Shown piece by piece: positions 56,342 to 64,000 of a stretch of DNA of 64,000 bases. The stretch's first letter is position 1; each line of letters starts with the position of its first letter. A program made the translations under genes and the position numbers. The notes under the pieces are model-generated. The model saw only the letters and a list, made by a program, of their open reading frames with translations, was not told the origin of the DNA and ran no database searches. The stretch comes from Crocinitomicaceae bacterium (GTDB taxonomy: Bacteria; Bacteroidota; Bacteroidia; Flavobacteriales_D; Crocinitomicaceae), in assembly GCA_030727405.1 (NCBI GenBank), contig JANRBR010000006.1, positions 1 to 64,000 of the forward strand, written 5' to 3'.

Positions 56342-57819
56342 TTTGAGGTAACAAATTCACGCGCAACTTTCATGTCACGTGATAAATAACGATCTTCGGA
56401 TAAGAACGGAACCACCGTTCTAAAATCCTGATGAATTTCTTCTATTTTTTCAGCACTTTTCAAGGGACGTCTAAAATCCAATCCTTGTGCCGCATGCATT
56501 AATTCAATTCCAAGAATGGTCTGACAATTTTGAATCACACGGTATAATTTAGTTGCTGCATTGGCACCCATACTCACATGATCTTCTTGTCCATTACTCG
56601 AATCAATGGTATCAACAGATGCAGGTGTGCATAATTGCTTGTTTTGACTTACAATGGAAGCACAAGTATATTGTGAGATCATCATGCCCGAGTTTAAGCC
56701 TGGATTTGCAACTAAAAAAGCGGGCAAACCGCGTGTTCCTGAAATCAATTTATACACCCTTCTTTCCGAAATACTTCCCATTTCAGCCATGGCAATTGCT
56801 AAAAAGTCCATGATCAACGCCAAAGGTTGTCCATGAAAGTTCCCAGCAGAAACAACTTCATCTGTTTCAGGAAAAACAGTTGGATTATCCGTTACTGCAT
56901 TCATTTCGCGCTCCACAATGCGCGCACAATGATCGATCGTGTCCTTTGTCGCCCCATGAACTTGTGGCATACAGCGGAATGAATACGGATCCTGTACGTG
57001 TTTCTTTTCTTGTGAAATGATCTCACTTGTCGACATTAAATTCCGCATTGCTTCAGCCATTTCCATTTGACCTTGTTGGTTGCGAATCCCATTTACATTT
57101 GCTTGAAAAGGATTCAAACGACCATCATAAGCATCCAAGGACATTCCTGCAACAAGCACCCACTTTTTCCACAAATCTTTCGCCTCTTTTACTGCGTAAC
57201 TTGCATAGGCTGACATAAACTGTGTTCCGTTCAAAAGCGCCAATCCTTCTTTGGATTGTAGCACAATCGGTTGCAAACCAAATTTTGCGTTGATTTCTGA
57301 ACCTGAACAACGATTTCCTTGGTATCGAACTTCACCTTCACCAAGTAAAGGCAAGCAAAGATGTGCTAAAGGAGCTAAATCCCCAGAAGCACCTAGACTT
57401 CCTTGTTGATAAACCACTGGATAAATGCCTTCGTTGTAAAAAAAGAGCAAGCGCTCAATCGTTTCCAATTGAACCCCCGAATGTCCTTTCGACAAACCGA
57501 GCACCTTTAAAAACAACATTCGTTTGACGATTTCTTCAGGAACTTCCTCACCTGTTCCACAGGCATGAGAAAGAACTAAATTTCGTTGTAAAGCCTCTAA
57601 ATCATTTGAAGAAATAGCGGTATCACACAAAGAGCCAAATCCAGTATTGATTCCATAAATCAACTTATCCGAATCCTGCATTTTCTGATCCAAATAAGCA
57701 CGACATGCCAATACGATATTTGCCGAATCCGACGACAAGCTTAACTTTAAGTTGTCATTAATAATCTGCTCGAATTCAGTTAATTCGATGTAATCCAAAT
57801 GAATGGTATATTGGGACAT
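56320..57819 (-). CDS. hutH: Histidine ammonia-lyase
   Basis: The 499-residue enzyme has the MIO-forming triad Ala144-Ser145-Gly146 in GSLGASGDLAPLAH. Other family motifs are YGINTGFGSL, HSGVQLETIERLL and QDPYSFRCMPQVHGA. It deaminates histidine to urocanate; no other hut genes adjoin, and tyrosine or phenylalanine lyase activity within the family cannot be excluded. ATG 57819 is preferred over the TTG at 57825. hemB ends eight bases upstream. Confidence 0.92.
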   Translation of the reverse strand: MSQYTIHLDYIELTEFEQIINDNLKLSLSSDSANIVLACRAYLDQKMQDSDKLIYGINTGFGSLCDTAISSNDLEALQRNLVLSHACGTGEEVPEEIVKRMLFLKVLGLSKGHSGVQLETIERLLFFYNEGIYPVVYQQGSLGASGDLAPLAHLCLPLLGEGEVRYQGNRCSGSEINAKFGLQPIVLQSKEGLALLNGTQFMSAYASYAVKEAKDLWKKWVLVAGMSLDAYDGRLNPFQANVNGIRNQQGQMEMAEAMRNLMSTSEIISQEKKHVQDPYSFRCMPQVHGATKDTIDHCARIVEREMNAVTDNPTVFPETDEVVSAGNFHGQPLALIMDFLAIAMAEMGSISERRVYKLISGTRGLPAFLVANPGLNSGMMISQYTCASIVSQNKQLCTPASVDTIDSSNGQEDHVSMGANAATKLYRVIQNCQTILGIELMHAAQGLDFRRPLKSAEKIEEIHQDFRTVVPFLSEDRYLSRDMKVAREFVTSNWRKWKN

Positions 57820-57826
57820 AGTCAAT

Positions 57827-58798
57827 TTATTTTCGAAGCATTTGCGCGAAATCTTTCGCGAAATAAGTCAAGATTCCATCTGCGCCAGCACGACGAATAC
57901 TTAAAAGCATTTCATACACGGCGAGGTCATAATTCAACCAACCATTTTGAGCCGCTGCATGAACCATGGCGCATTCACCACTAACATTATAGGCTGTGAT
58001 TGGAATGGGAAATTGTTCTTTTAACACATGAATAATGTCCAAGTAGCACAACGCTGGTTTCACCATCAACATATCAGCACCTTCTTCGAAATCCAATTGT
58101 GCTTCCAACAATGCTTCTCTGCGATTGGCAGGATTCATTTGATACGTTTTCTTGTCCCCTGATTTTGGAGCAGAATTCAATGCATCGCGGAATGGACCGT
58201 AGAATGCACTGGCGTATTTCGCTGTGTAAGACATGATGCTCACATCGGAAAATCCCGCACCATCTAATGCTTCACGAATCACGGATACGCGTCCATCCAT
58301 CATATCTGAAGGACCAATAATGTCCACTCCAGCCTGTGCTTGCGCAATAGACATTTTGGCTAAAATCGGCAATGTTTCATCGTTGACTATTTTCCCATCA
58401 ATGACTAAGCCATCATGACCATCCGAAGAATATGGATCCATCGCCACGTCGCTCATGACAACCGACTCAGGGAACCTTGCTTTGATTTGACGAATGGCTT
58501 CCAGATAGAAATTATCACTTGCATAACTGTAACTTGCCACCTGATCTTTTAACGATTCTTCTACAGCAGGAAAAATATCGAAGGTATGAATCCCTAAATT
58601 CATGCATTCCTCAATCTCTGGCAATAGTTTATCAATGGACCAGCGGAAATTGTTAGGCAAAGAAGAAACCTCTTCTTTTATATTCTTTCCATCTTTTAGA
58701 AAGATGGGGTAAATTAAATTTTCGACACCTAATTTCGTTTCTTCCACCATGTGGCGGATGGCACTACTTTTTCGGTTGCGTCTTGGGCGAATATTCAT
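57827..58798 (-). CDS. hemB: Delta-aminolevulinic acid dehydratase
   Basis: The 323-residue enzyme joins two ALA molecules to porphobilinogen. Schiff-base lysines are Lys194 (YTAKYASAFYGP) and Lys247 (LMVKPALCYLD). The active-site loop DVAMDPYSSDGHDG (117-130) has Ala119, Asp121 and Asp129 where zinc enzymes have three Cys. That is the Pseudomonas-type, zinc-independent (magnesium-responsive) form. It ends eight bases before the hutH ATG and starts a few bases after fabG. Confidence 0.95.
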   Translation of the reverse strand: MNIRPRRNRKSSAIRHMVEETKLGVENLIYPIFLKDGKNIKEEVSSLPNNFRWSIDKLLPEIEECMNLGIHTFDIFPAVEESLKDQVASYSYASDNFYLEAIRQIKARFPESVVMSDVAMDPYSSDGHDGLVIDGKIVNDETLPILAKMSIAQAQAGVDIIGPSDMMDGRVSVIREALDGAGFSDVSIMSYTAKYASAFYGPFRDALNSAPKSGDKKTYQMNPANRREALLEAQLDFEEGADMLMVKPALCYLDIIHVLKEQFPIPITAYNVSGECAMVHAAAQNGWLNYDLAVYEMLLSIRRAGADGILTYFAKDFAQMLRK

Positions 58799-58802
58799 AC
58801 GA

Positions 58803-59549
58803 TTACATTAACATACCACCACAAACGTGCAGTGTTTGACCAGTAATATAAGCAGACATGTCAGAAGCAAGGAAAACGGTTGCATTAGCTACATCAATGG
58901 GTTGTCCACCTCGCTTTAACGGAATGCCATTTCTCCAACCTTGAACCACTTCTGGATTCAAAGCATCTGTCATTTCCGTTTCGATGAACCCTGGAGCAAT
59001 CGCGTTACAACGGATGTTACGAGAACCTAACTCTGCAGCGATTGATTTTGTGAATCCGATCAAACCAGCTTTTGAGGCAGCATAATTTGCTTGTCCTGCA
59101 TTTCCTTTCACACCAACAACCGATGACATGTTGATAATTGAACCACTGCGAGCCTTTAACATCGGTTTTTGAACGGCTTTGGTTAAATTAAAGGCTGATT
59201 TTAGATTCGTATTTATAACTTCGTCCCACTGTTCTTCGGTCATACGCATTAACAAGGTATCACGTGTGATTCCAGCGTTATTTACCAATACATCAACTGT
59301 GCCAAATTCTGCTACGACGTCGTCAACTAATTGTTGTGCTTGATCAAAGTTGGAAGCATCCGAGCGAAATCCTTTTGCTTTTCCACCGTTCGCTGTCAAT
59401 TCCGCTTCCAAAGCACGTGCTTTTTCTTCAGACGACAAATACGTAAACGCAACAGTCGCACCTTGACGTACACATTCTTCTGCAATTGCTTTTCCGATTC
59501 CACGAGAAGCACCTGTAATTAAGACAATTTTATTCGCTAGTAATCCCAT
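58803..59549 (-). CDS. fabG: 3-oxoacyl-ACP reductase FabG
   Basis: The 248-residue short-chain dehydrogenase has the NADPH motif TGASRGIGKAIAEEC, NNAG, and the catalytic Ser-Tyr-Lys in NMSSVVGVKGNAGQANYAAS plus the following Lys. Length and the C-terminal GQTLHVCGGMLM fit FabG of fatty acid synthesis. ATG 59549 is chosen over an ATG seven codons upstream; the shorter form begins MGLLANKIVLITG as usual. Confidence 0.93.
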   Translation of the reverse strand: MGLLANKIVLITGASRGIGKAIAEECVRQGATVAFTYLSSEEKARALEAELTANGGKAKGFRSDASNFDQAQQLVDDVVAEFGTVDVLVNNAGITRDTLLMRMTEEQWDEVINTNLKSAFNLTKAVQKPMLKARSGSIINMSSVVGVKGNAGQANYAASKAGLIGFTKSIAAELGSRNIRCNAIAPGFIETEMTDALNPEVVQGWRNGIPLKRGGQPIDVANATVFLASDMSAYITGQTLHVCGGMLM

Positions 59550-59564
59550 ATTATTTATTTTAAT

Positions 59565-59572
59565 CAAAGATA
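59565..59572 (-). promoter_or_regulatory. Putative -7 box TATCTTTG for fabG-hemB-hutH
   Basis: TATCTTTG on the minus strand, 15 bases before the fabG ATG at 59549. The -33 element is not clear. It would drive fabG, hemB, hutH and the membrane gene as one unit. Confidence 0.5.
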
Positions 59573-59599
59573 TAAATTCTTATCAAACTGAAGTCTGCT

Positions 59600-60346
59600 T
59601 TACTTTTCTGCAAATTCTTTTGAGACGTAGATTTTCCATTTCGCCAAACGGTATTTCACGGATGTCCAAAGAACCCCGAGCCCGTAGGTCGTCGACCTTG
59701 CAAAGTTGATAGAGGAAGCTTCTTCGAAATACTTTGTTGGACAAGTCACCTCTCCAATTTCATATCCAGCATAAAAAATCTGAGCCAACATTTGATTGTC
59801 AAAAATGAAATCATCTGAATTTTCCTCAATGTGTATTTTCGTGAAAACCTCCTTCGAAAAAGCCCGATATCCAGAATGGTATTCAGACAACTTCTGGGAC
59901 ATCAAAATGTTTTGAAACAAAGTTAAAAAGCGATTGGCAACGTATTTATATTTAGGCATTCCACCTTTCAATGCTCCTTTTCCTAGAATTCTAGAGCCTA
60001 AAACAACCGGATATACATCGTAGGCGATCACTCCTGAAATGGCGTGAATTAACTTTGGTGTATATTGATAATCCGGGTGTAACATGATGATGATGTCCGC
60101 ACCTAAACTAAGTGCTTTTTGGTAACAAGATTTCTGATTGCCTCCGTAACCGCGGTTTTGTTCATGACGAACGATGTGTTGAATGCCTAATTTTTTCCCA
60201 ACTTCACTCGTATTGTCTTTACTGGCATCATCCACCAAGACCACTTCATCTACGATATCGAATGGAATTTCAGCATACGTCATTTCCAGTGTCTCCGCAG
60301 CATTGTATGCAGGAAGAACGATACAGATTTTCTTTCCGTTTAACAT
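59600..60346 (-). CDS. Family 2 glycosyltransferase (dolichol-phosphate-mannose-synthase-like)
   Basis: The 248-residue enzyme has a GT-A fold: ICIVLPAYNAAETLEMTYAE, VVLVDDASKDNTSEV, an acidic metal motif region near HPDYQYTP, and SEYHSGYRAFSKEVF. It lacks obvious membrane helices. It likely transfers a sugar from a nucleotide sugar to a lipid carrier, DPMS-like; the acceptor is not known. ATG 60346 is four bases from TAACTTTG. Confidence 0.87.
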   Translation of the reverse strand: MLNGKKICIVLPAYNAAETLEMTYAEIPFDIVDEVVLVDDASKDNTSEVGKKLGIQHIVRHEQNRGYGGNQKSCYQKALSLGADIIIMLHPDYQYTPKLIHAISGVIAYDVYPVVLGSRILGKGALKGGMPKYKYVANRFLTLFQNILMSQKLSEYHSGYRAFSKEVFTKIHIEENSDDFIFDNQMLAQIFYAGYEIGEVTCPTKYFEEASSINFARSTTYGLGVLWTSVKYRLAKWKIYVSKEFAEK

Positions 60347-60350
60347 GCAA

Positions 60351-60358
60351 CAAAGTTA
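60351..60358 (-). promoter_or_regulatory. Putative -7 box TAACTTTG for the glycosyltransferase gene
   Basis: Minus-strand TAACTTTG with the four-base spacer TTGC to the ATG at 60346. No -33 TTG at the usual distance. Confidence 0.45.
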
Positions 60359-60436
60359 AAAGAATTGTTTCACCTAACGCTTTACATTGTTCACTTTCTT
60401 TCCGTTCATGCACTAGAATAATTAGCAATAAAACCT

Positions 60437-60444
60437 TAACTTTG
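60437..60444 (+). promoter_or_regulatory. Putative -7 box TAACTTTG for rarA
   Basis: TAACTTTG ends four bases before ATG 60449 (spacer AATG, which itself contains the alternative ATG 60446). No -33 TTG at the usual distance. Confidence 0.45.
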
Positions 60445-60448
60445 AATG

Positions 60449-61729
60449 ATGATCAACGCACCACTTGCAGAACGAATGCGTCCAAAATCGCTCGATGAGT
60501 ATATTGGACAAGCACATTTATTAGCAGAAGGTGCAGCACTTCGACGCGCACTAGATGCTGGGGTGATTCCCTCCATGATTTTTTGGGGACCACCAGGAGT
60601 GGGAAAAACGACATTAGCTCAATTAATTGCTAAGCATTTGGATCGTCCCATTCATACACTTTCCGCTATTTCTTCTGGAGTGAAAGATGTTAGGGAAGTG
60701 ATTTCAAGGGTTGAAAACGGCGGAATGTTTCAAGCGAAGGGAACAATTTTGTTCATTGATGAAATTCACCGCTTTAGTAAAGCACAACAGGACTCTTTAT
60801 TGGGAGCTGTGGAAAAAGGCGTCATCACCCTGATTGGCGCAACCACTGAGAACCCATCATTTGAAGTCATTTCAGCACTTTTATCTCGCTGTCAAACGTA
60901 TGTTTTAAAAGAACACACGAAAGAAGACTTGCTGCATCTTTTAGACCGAGCTATCAATCAAGATTCGGTACTAAGTACAAAAAAAATTACCTTAAGTGAA
61001 ACAAATAGCTTGTTAGCCATTTCCGGTGGAGATGCCCGCAAACTATTGAATGTTTTCGAAATCATCATTGGCACTTTTCAAGGTCAAACCGACATTGAAA
61101 TCACCGATGACATTGTGCTTCAAAACGCACAACAAAGTTTGGCTCGATACGACAAGGACGGAGAGCAACATTACGACATAATATCTGCCTTTATCAAATC
61201 GATTCGTGGCAGTGATCCCAACGCAGCCATTTATTGGCTCGCTCGCATGGTCGAAGGCGGAGAAGATCCAAAATTCATTGCTCGCAGGTTATTGATTTCT
61301 GCAACGGAAGACATTGGCTTGGCAAATCCGAATGCCTTGCTTTTAGCGAACGCATGTTTTCAAGCCGTGGAAAGTGTCGGTTGGCCTGAATCACGCATTA
61401 TTTTGGCTGAATGTACGATCTATTTGGCTTCGTCACCAAAAGGAAACGCGGCATATATGGCCATCAACAAAGCGCAACAATTGGTTCAACAAACGGGAAA
61501 TTTAGGCGTGCCCTTACCTTTGCGAAATGCTCCAACCGCGCTGATGAAACAATTAGGTTATGGTGAAAACTACTTATACAGCCATGATTTTCCAGGGAAT
61601 TTCGCTGCACAAGAATTTTTACCCAGTGAAATAACTGGAACCAATTTTTTTCAAGCAGGAAGTAGCTCAAAGGAACAAGAAGTGGCTCAAACCATCGCCC
61701 ATTTATGGAAAGATAAATACGAACGATGA
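60449..61729 (+). CDS. rarA: Replication-associated recombination protein RarA (AAA ATPase)
   Basis: The 426-residue ATPase has Walker [10 protein letters not shown], Walker [17 protein letters not shown], sensor [10 protein letters not shown], and a C-terminal tetramerisation/helical domain ([16 protein letters not shown]). RarA/MgsA acts at stalled forks with SSB and RecA. I use the second ATG, which is four bases after the TAACTTTG box; one residue more is possible at 60446. Its stop overlaps the LpxL-type gene start by four bases. Confidence 0.93.
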   Translation: MINAPLAERMRPKSLDEYIGQAHLLAEGAALRRALDAGVIPSMIFWGPPGVGKTTLAQLIAKHLDRPIHTLSAISSGVKDVREVISRVENGGMFQAKGTILFIDEIHRFSKAQQDSLLGAVEKGVITLIGATTENPSFEVISALLSRCQTYVLKEHTKEDLLHLLDRAINQDSVLSTKKITLSETNSLLAISGGDARKLLNVFEIIIGTFQGQTDIEITDDIVLQNAQQSLARYDKDGEQHYDIISAFIKSIRGSDPNAAIYWLARMVEGGEDPKFIARRLLISATEDIGLANPNALLLANACFQAVESVGWPESRIILAECTIYLASSPKGNAAYMAINKAQQLVQQTGNLGVPLPLRNAPTALMKQLGYGENYLYSHDFPGNFAAQEFLPSEITGTNFFQAGSSSKEQEVAQTIAHLWKDKYER

Positions 61730-62640
61730 TGTCAGCCATCCTTTATTATTGCGTGGTTTATCCATTGTCCTTGCTTCCCTTATGGATGCTGTACCGAATC
61801 AGCGACTTTTTGTTTATACTTTTCACATCTGTTTTACCATACCGGAAGAAAGTAATTCAAAGCAACATCGAAAAGTCTTTTCCTGATTTAAGTAAAAAGG
61901 AGCATGCGGCGCTTGTGCGCGGATTTTACCGTCACTTTTCCGATTTACTCATCGAAAGCATAAAAAACCTAAGTATTTCAAAGGAAGAATTACTTCAACG
62001 AATCAAGATCATCAATCCTGAAGTATTAAAAAGCCTTGAGAAAAAAAATAAATCCATTTTATTCGTTTCCGGACATTTCAATAATTGGGAATGGTTTATT
62101 ACCGGACAAGCGGCCATTGTACCATTTAAATCCTTCGGAATTGGCATGCCATTAAGCAATGGATTTTGGGATAAAAAACTAACAGAGCGAAGACAGCGTT
62201 TTGGCTTAACCGTGGTCAATTCTCAGAATTACAAATCCATGTTCAGACAGAATGAACCAATTTCCGCATTGGTTTTAAGTGATCAAGCTCCAGCGGATGC
62301 TCGAAAAAGTTATTGGATGAACTTCCTGCATCAATCCACCCCTATTCTATTTGGCGTGGAGCAAATGGCCAATGAATTTGATTTGTCTGTGGTATATTTT
62401 ACCATGAAGAAAATTAAACGCGGTGCATATTCGGTAGAATTCAACATCCTAACGGATGAACCAAAAAACCTTCCTTACGGAGCCTTAACAGAAAAACATG
62501 TAAAGCTTTTAGAAGAAAGCATCATGGAACAACCGTGCAATTGGCTCTGGTCGCACAAGCGTTGGAAACGCGAAATCCCCTCAGACTTAGCTGCATTAAA
62601 AATGGAACAGAAGTCGAAATTTGAAGGAAAATACCGCTAA
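61726..62640 (+). CDS. LpxL/HtrB-type lysophospholipid acyltransferase
   Basis: The 304-residue protein has an N-terminal membrane anchor and the acyltransferase motif HFNNWEW (HX4E, as in lipid A acyltransferases), plus a downstream SDQAPAD segment. It probably adds a secondary acyl chain to lipid A or an ornithine-like lipid in the inner membrane. Translation is coupled to rarA by the four-base overlap; a second ATG at 61729 is possible. Confidence 0.85.
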   Translation: MMSAILYYCVVYPLSLLPLWMLYRISDFLFILFTSVLPYRKKVIQSNIEKSFPDLSKKEHAALVRGFYRHFSDLLIESIKNLSISKEELLQRIKIINPEVLKSLEKKNKSILFVSGHFNNWEWFITGQAAIVPFKSFGIGMPLSNGFWDKKLTERRQRFGLTVVNSQNYKSMFRQNEPISALVLSDQAPADARKSYWMNFLHQSTPILFGVEQMANEFDLSVVYFTMKKIKRGAYSVEFNILTDEPKNLPYGALTEKHVKLLEESIMEQPCNWLWSHKRWKREIPSDLAALKMEQKSKFEGKYR

Positions 62641-62646
62641 GCTGCT

Positions 62647-63645
62647 ATGAAAATTCTATTTACACTCATCTTGATGATCTGTTTTTCGCGTCCACCAAAA
62701 TTTGAGATGATTACCTATTCCAATGCGAATGTTCATGCACGGAGCATTCAAAACTTTTCAAAAAACGAGCTGCTAATCGGTACTAATGTGGGGAAATACG
62801 TGCTTATTTCGAAAAACTCAACAAAACCAGTAAGCATGTACCTTCCAACGACGTTCCATACGATTAAGGAAATACGTGATGCGGACAAAAACGAACGTTA
62901 CCTGTTTTTTATGCAGAGTAACGACGAATCTCATGTTCTTCGACAAACATGGACTGGTAACGAAGATAGTTTACTGAATTTTTCACACCACGGGAAACCC
63001 GTCTTCTTGGATGGAATTGCACTGCACGATAGCCTTGGATTTCTTGTTGGCGATCCTGTGGATGGTGACTTTGCTTTATTTCGAACAAAGAACTTCGGAG
63101 AATCTTGGGAAGCATGTCCTGGAAAGGTATTTGGTCAAGCTAATGAAGCGGCTTACGCTGCAAGTGGCACAACGAATCACATCATTGAAGGCGATTTTGT
63201 TTTTGTTAGCGGAGGTGAAACCTCACGATTTATCTGGAGTTCAGATTTGGGAGTATCATGGCTGACGGAAAAAATTCCGTTCGAATCCTGCAAAACGTGC
63301 GGGGCGTATTCCCTCGCATTCAAAAACCGCAAAGAATTGGTAGCTGTTGGTGGAGATTACACCAGACCGAACGAATCTAGAAATACTTGTTTTTATTCTT
63401 TGGATGGTGGTCGAAATTGGTTAGCGTCAAAAAATCCACCATTGGGATATCGTTCCTGCGTGATTTTTGCAAACGGAATGTACTTTGCATGCGGAACCAA
63501 CGGCATTGATTACTCCAGCGACCATGGAGCCAATTGGAAATCGTTATTGAAAGAGAATGCACTTTCGATGACAACGGACAAACGATGCTTATACGTTTCC
63601 TGCATGGGCGGTAAGATTATTAAGCTCAAACTGCCGAAAAAATAA
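62647..63645 (+). CDS. Exported Asp-box beta-propeller (Ycf48-like)
   Basis: The 332-residue protein starts with a short signal sequence and is a propeller with Asp-box turns SxDxGxxW: TKNFGESW, SSDLGVSW, SLDGGRNW and SSDHGANW. This is the BNR/Ycf48-like oxidoreductase-annotated family in Bacteroidota, which has no proven function here. It starts six bases after the acyltransferase gene and is probably cotranscribed. It ends close to the yajC terminator hairpin. Confidence 0.8.
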   Translation: MKILFTLILMICFSRPPKFEMITYSNANVHARSIQNFSKNELLIGTNVGKYVLISKNSTKPVSMYLPTTFHTIKEIRDADKNERYLFFMQSNDESHVLRQTWTGNEDSLLNFSHHGKPVFLDGIALHDSLGFLVGDPVDGDFALFRTKNFGESWEACPGKVFGQANEAAYAASGTTNHIIEGDFVFVSGGETSRFIWSSDLGVSWLTEKIPFESCKTCGAYSLAFKNRKELVAVGGDYTRPNESRNTCFYSLDGGRNWLASKNPPLGYRSCVIFANGMYFACGTNGIDYSSDHGANWKSLLKENALSMTTDKRCLYVSCMGGKIIKLKLPKK

Positions 63646-63649
63646 AATC

Positions 63650-63677
63650 AAAAAAAAGGAGGACAAGCGCCCTCCTT
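63650..63677 (-). terminator. Intrinsic terminator of yajC
   Basis: Minus strand AAGGAGG (63677-63671) pairs with CCTCCTT (63662-63656) around an 8-base loop, then a long T-run. It lies just after the yajC stop. The plus strand lacks a T-tail here, so it serves yajC only. Confidence 0.82.
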
Positions 63678-63697
63678 CCAATATATTCTATGTCTTT

Positions 63698-64000
63698 TTA
63701 TTTCGCTTGAAGGGTATCTTCCATTGCTTGAGAAACAGCTGATTTCTCCAAACGCAATTTCGTTCCTTCCGATTGAATCAATACGGTTGTATCTGTAACT
63801 TCAAGAATCTTTCCATGAATTCCACCGATGGAAACAACTTTATCTCCCACTTTTAATCCTTCACGGAATTTTTTCAAGTCTTTCTGTTTTTTCATTTGTG
63901 GTCGAATCATAAAGAAATAAAATACGATGACCATTAAACCAAGCATTAAAATGCTTTGCATTCCTTGACCGCCTCCGGCTAAAATTTGTGTGTTTATCAT
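63698..64000 (-). CDS. yajC: Preprotein translocase subunit YajC
   Basis: The 100-residue protein has a single membrane helix at about 17-32 (SILMLGLMVIVFYFF) followed by IRPQMKKQKDLKKFREGLKV and the GDKVVSIGGIHGKILEV module, diagnostic of YajC. It associates with SecDF-SecYEG. The ATG is on the last base of the window (64000), so upstream sequence is not visible; length is normal. Confidence 0.93.
   Translation of the reverse strand: MINTQILAGGGQGMQSILMLGLMVIVFYFFMIRPQMKKQKDLKKFREGLKVGDKVVSIGGIHGKILEVTDTTVLIQSEGTKLRLEKSAVSQAMEDTLQAK

Overview
The window is AT-rich chromosomal DNA (roughly 38-40% G+C by eye) from a member of the Bacteroidota, most like the Flavobacteriales. Evidence: genes for gliding and type IX secretion (PorD/DUF4835, GldI-like FKBP, proteins with C-terminal T9SS sorting domains), a TonB-dependent receptor paired with a DUF4249 lipoprotein, Bacteroidota-type RpoZ, a DUF3276 PUR-domain protein, and promoters of the TTG-N19-TAnnTTTG type, the best of which lies before tRNA-Val. 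Shine-Dalgarno sequences are essentially absent. Family names come from reading the sequence and from memory; no database search was run.

Layout. 1-5.3 kb (minus strand): partial tRNA-Asn, ssb, a SlyD-like isomerase, a fused SpeD-SpeE polyamine enzyme, a MutS2 without Smr domain, and a rhodanese lipoprotein. 5.4-12.2 kb (plus): a PaaY-like hexapeptide protein, pyrG, yidC, a small transaldolase, a DUF4268 protein, a T9SS cargo and an HD hydrolase. 12.2-18.97 kb (minus): a patatin-like protein, a run of short exported proteins of unknown role, a pentameric ligand-gated ion channel homologue and a decayed membrane gene. 19.2-26.7 kb (minus): a compact operon M23 peptidase, bamD, rpoZ, coaBC, porD, recN, GSCFA protein and a beta-barrel. 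26.8-33.2 kb (minus): nrnA, gldI-like and a second FKBP lipoprotein; a thioredoxin-fold protein; an MltF-like lytic transglycosylase and miaA. 33.3-37.2 kb: DUF3276 gene, tRNA-Val with promoter and terminator, then the TonB receptor/DUF4249 pair. 37.3-42.0 kb (plus): pabB, tilS, an rRNA m5C methyltransferase, a Crp/Fnr regulator and a stand-alone alpha-CTD-like protein.

42.05-44.19 kb is the clearest accessory island. Two 31-bp direct repeats differing by one base flank an integrase C-terminal remnant, a lipoprotein with an HExxH zinc-peptidase motif, and a small secreted protein bracketed by short inverted repeats. After it come an S46 dipeptidyl peptidase, a bidirectional terminator, aroB and proline dehydrogenase (44.2-48.7 kb). 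An overlapping minus-strand operon (48.7-54.2 kb) carries a thiolase, a large lipoprotein, an outer-membrane barrel and a T9SS cargo. 54.4-64 kb holds a GlcD-like oxidase, hutH, hemB, fabG, a family 2 glycosyltransferase, rarA, an LpxL-type acyltransferase, an Asp-box propeller protein and yajC.

Most of the window is housekeeping plus envelope biogenesis. The points most worth following are the repeat-bounded island, the ion-channel homologue, a recurrent TAnnTTTG-N4-ATG arrangement suggesting leaderless mRNAs, the thiolase-to-T9SS surface operon, and the eroded genes at 18.7-19.0 kb and 42.1-42.3 kb.
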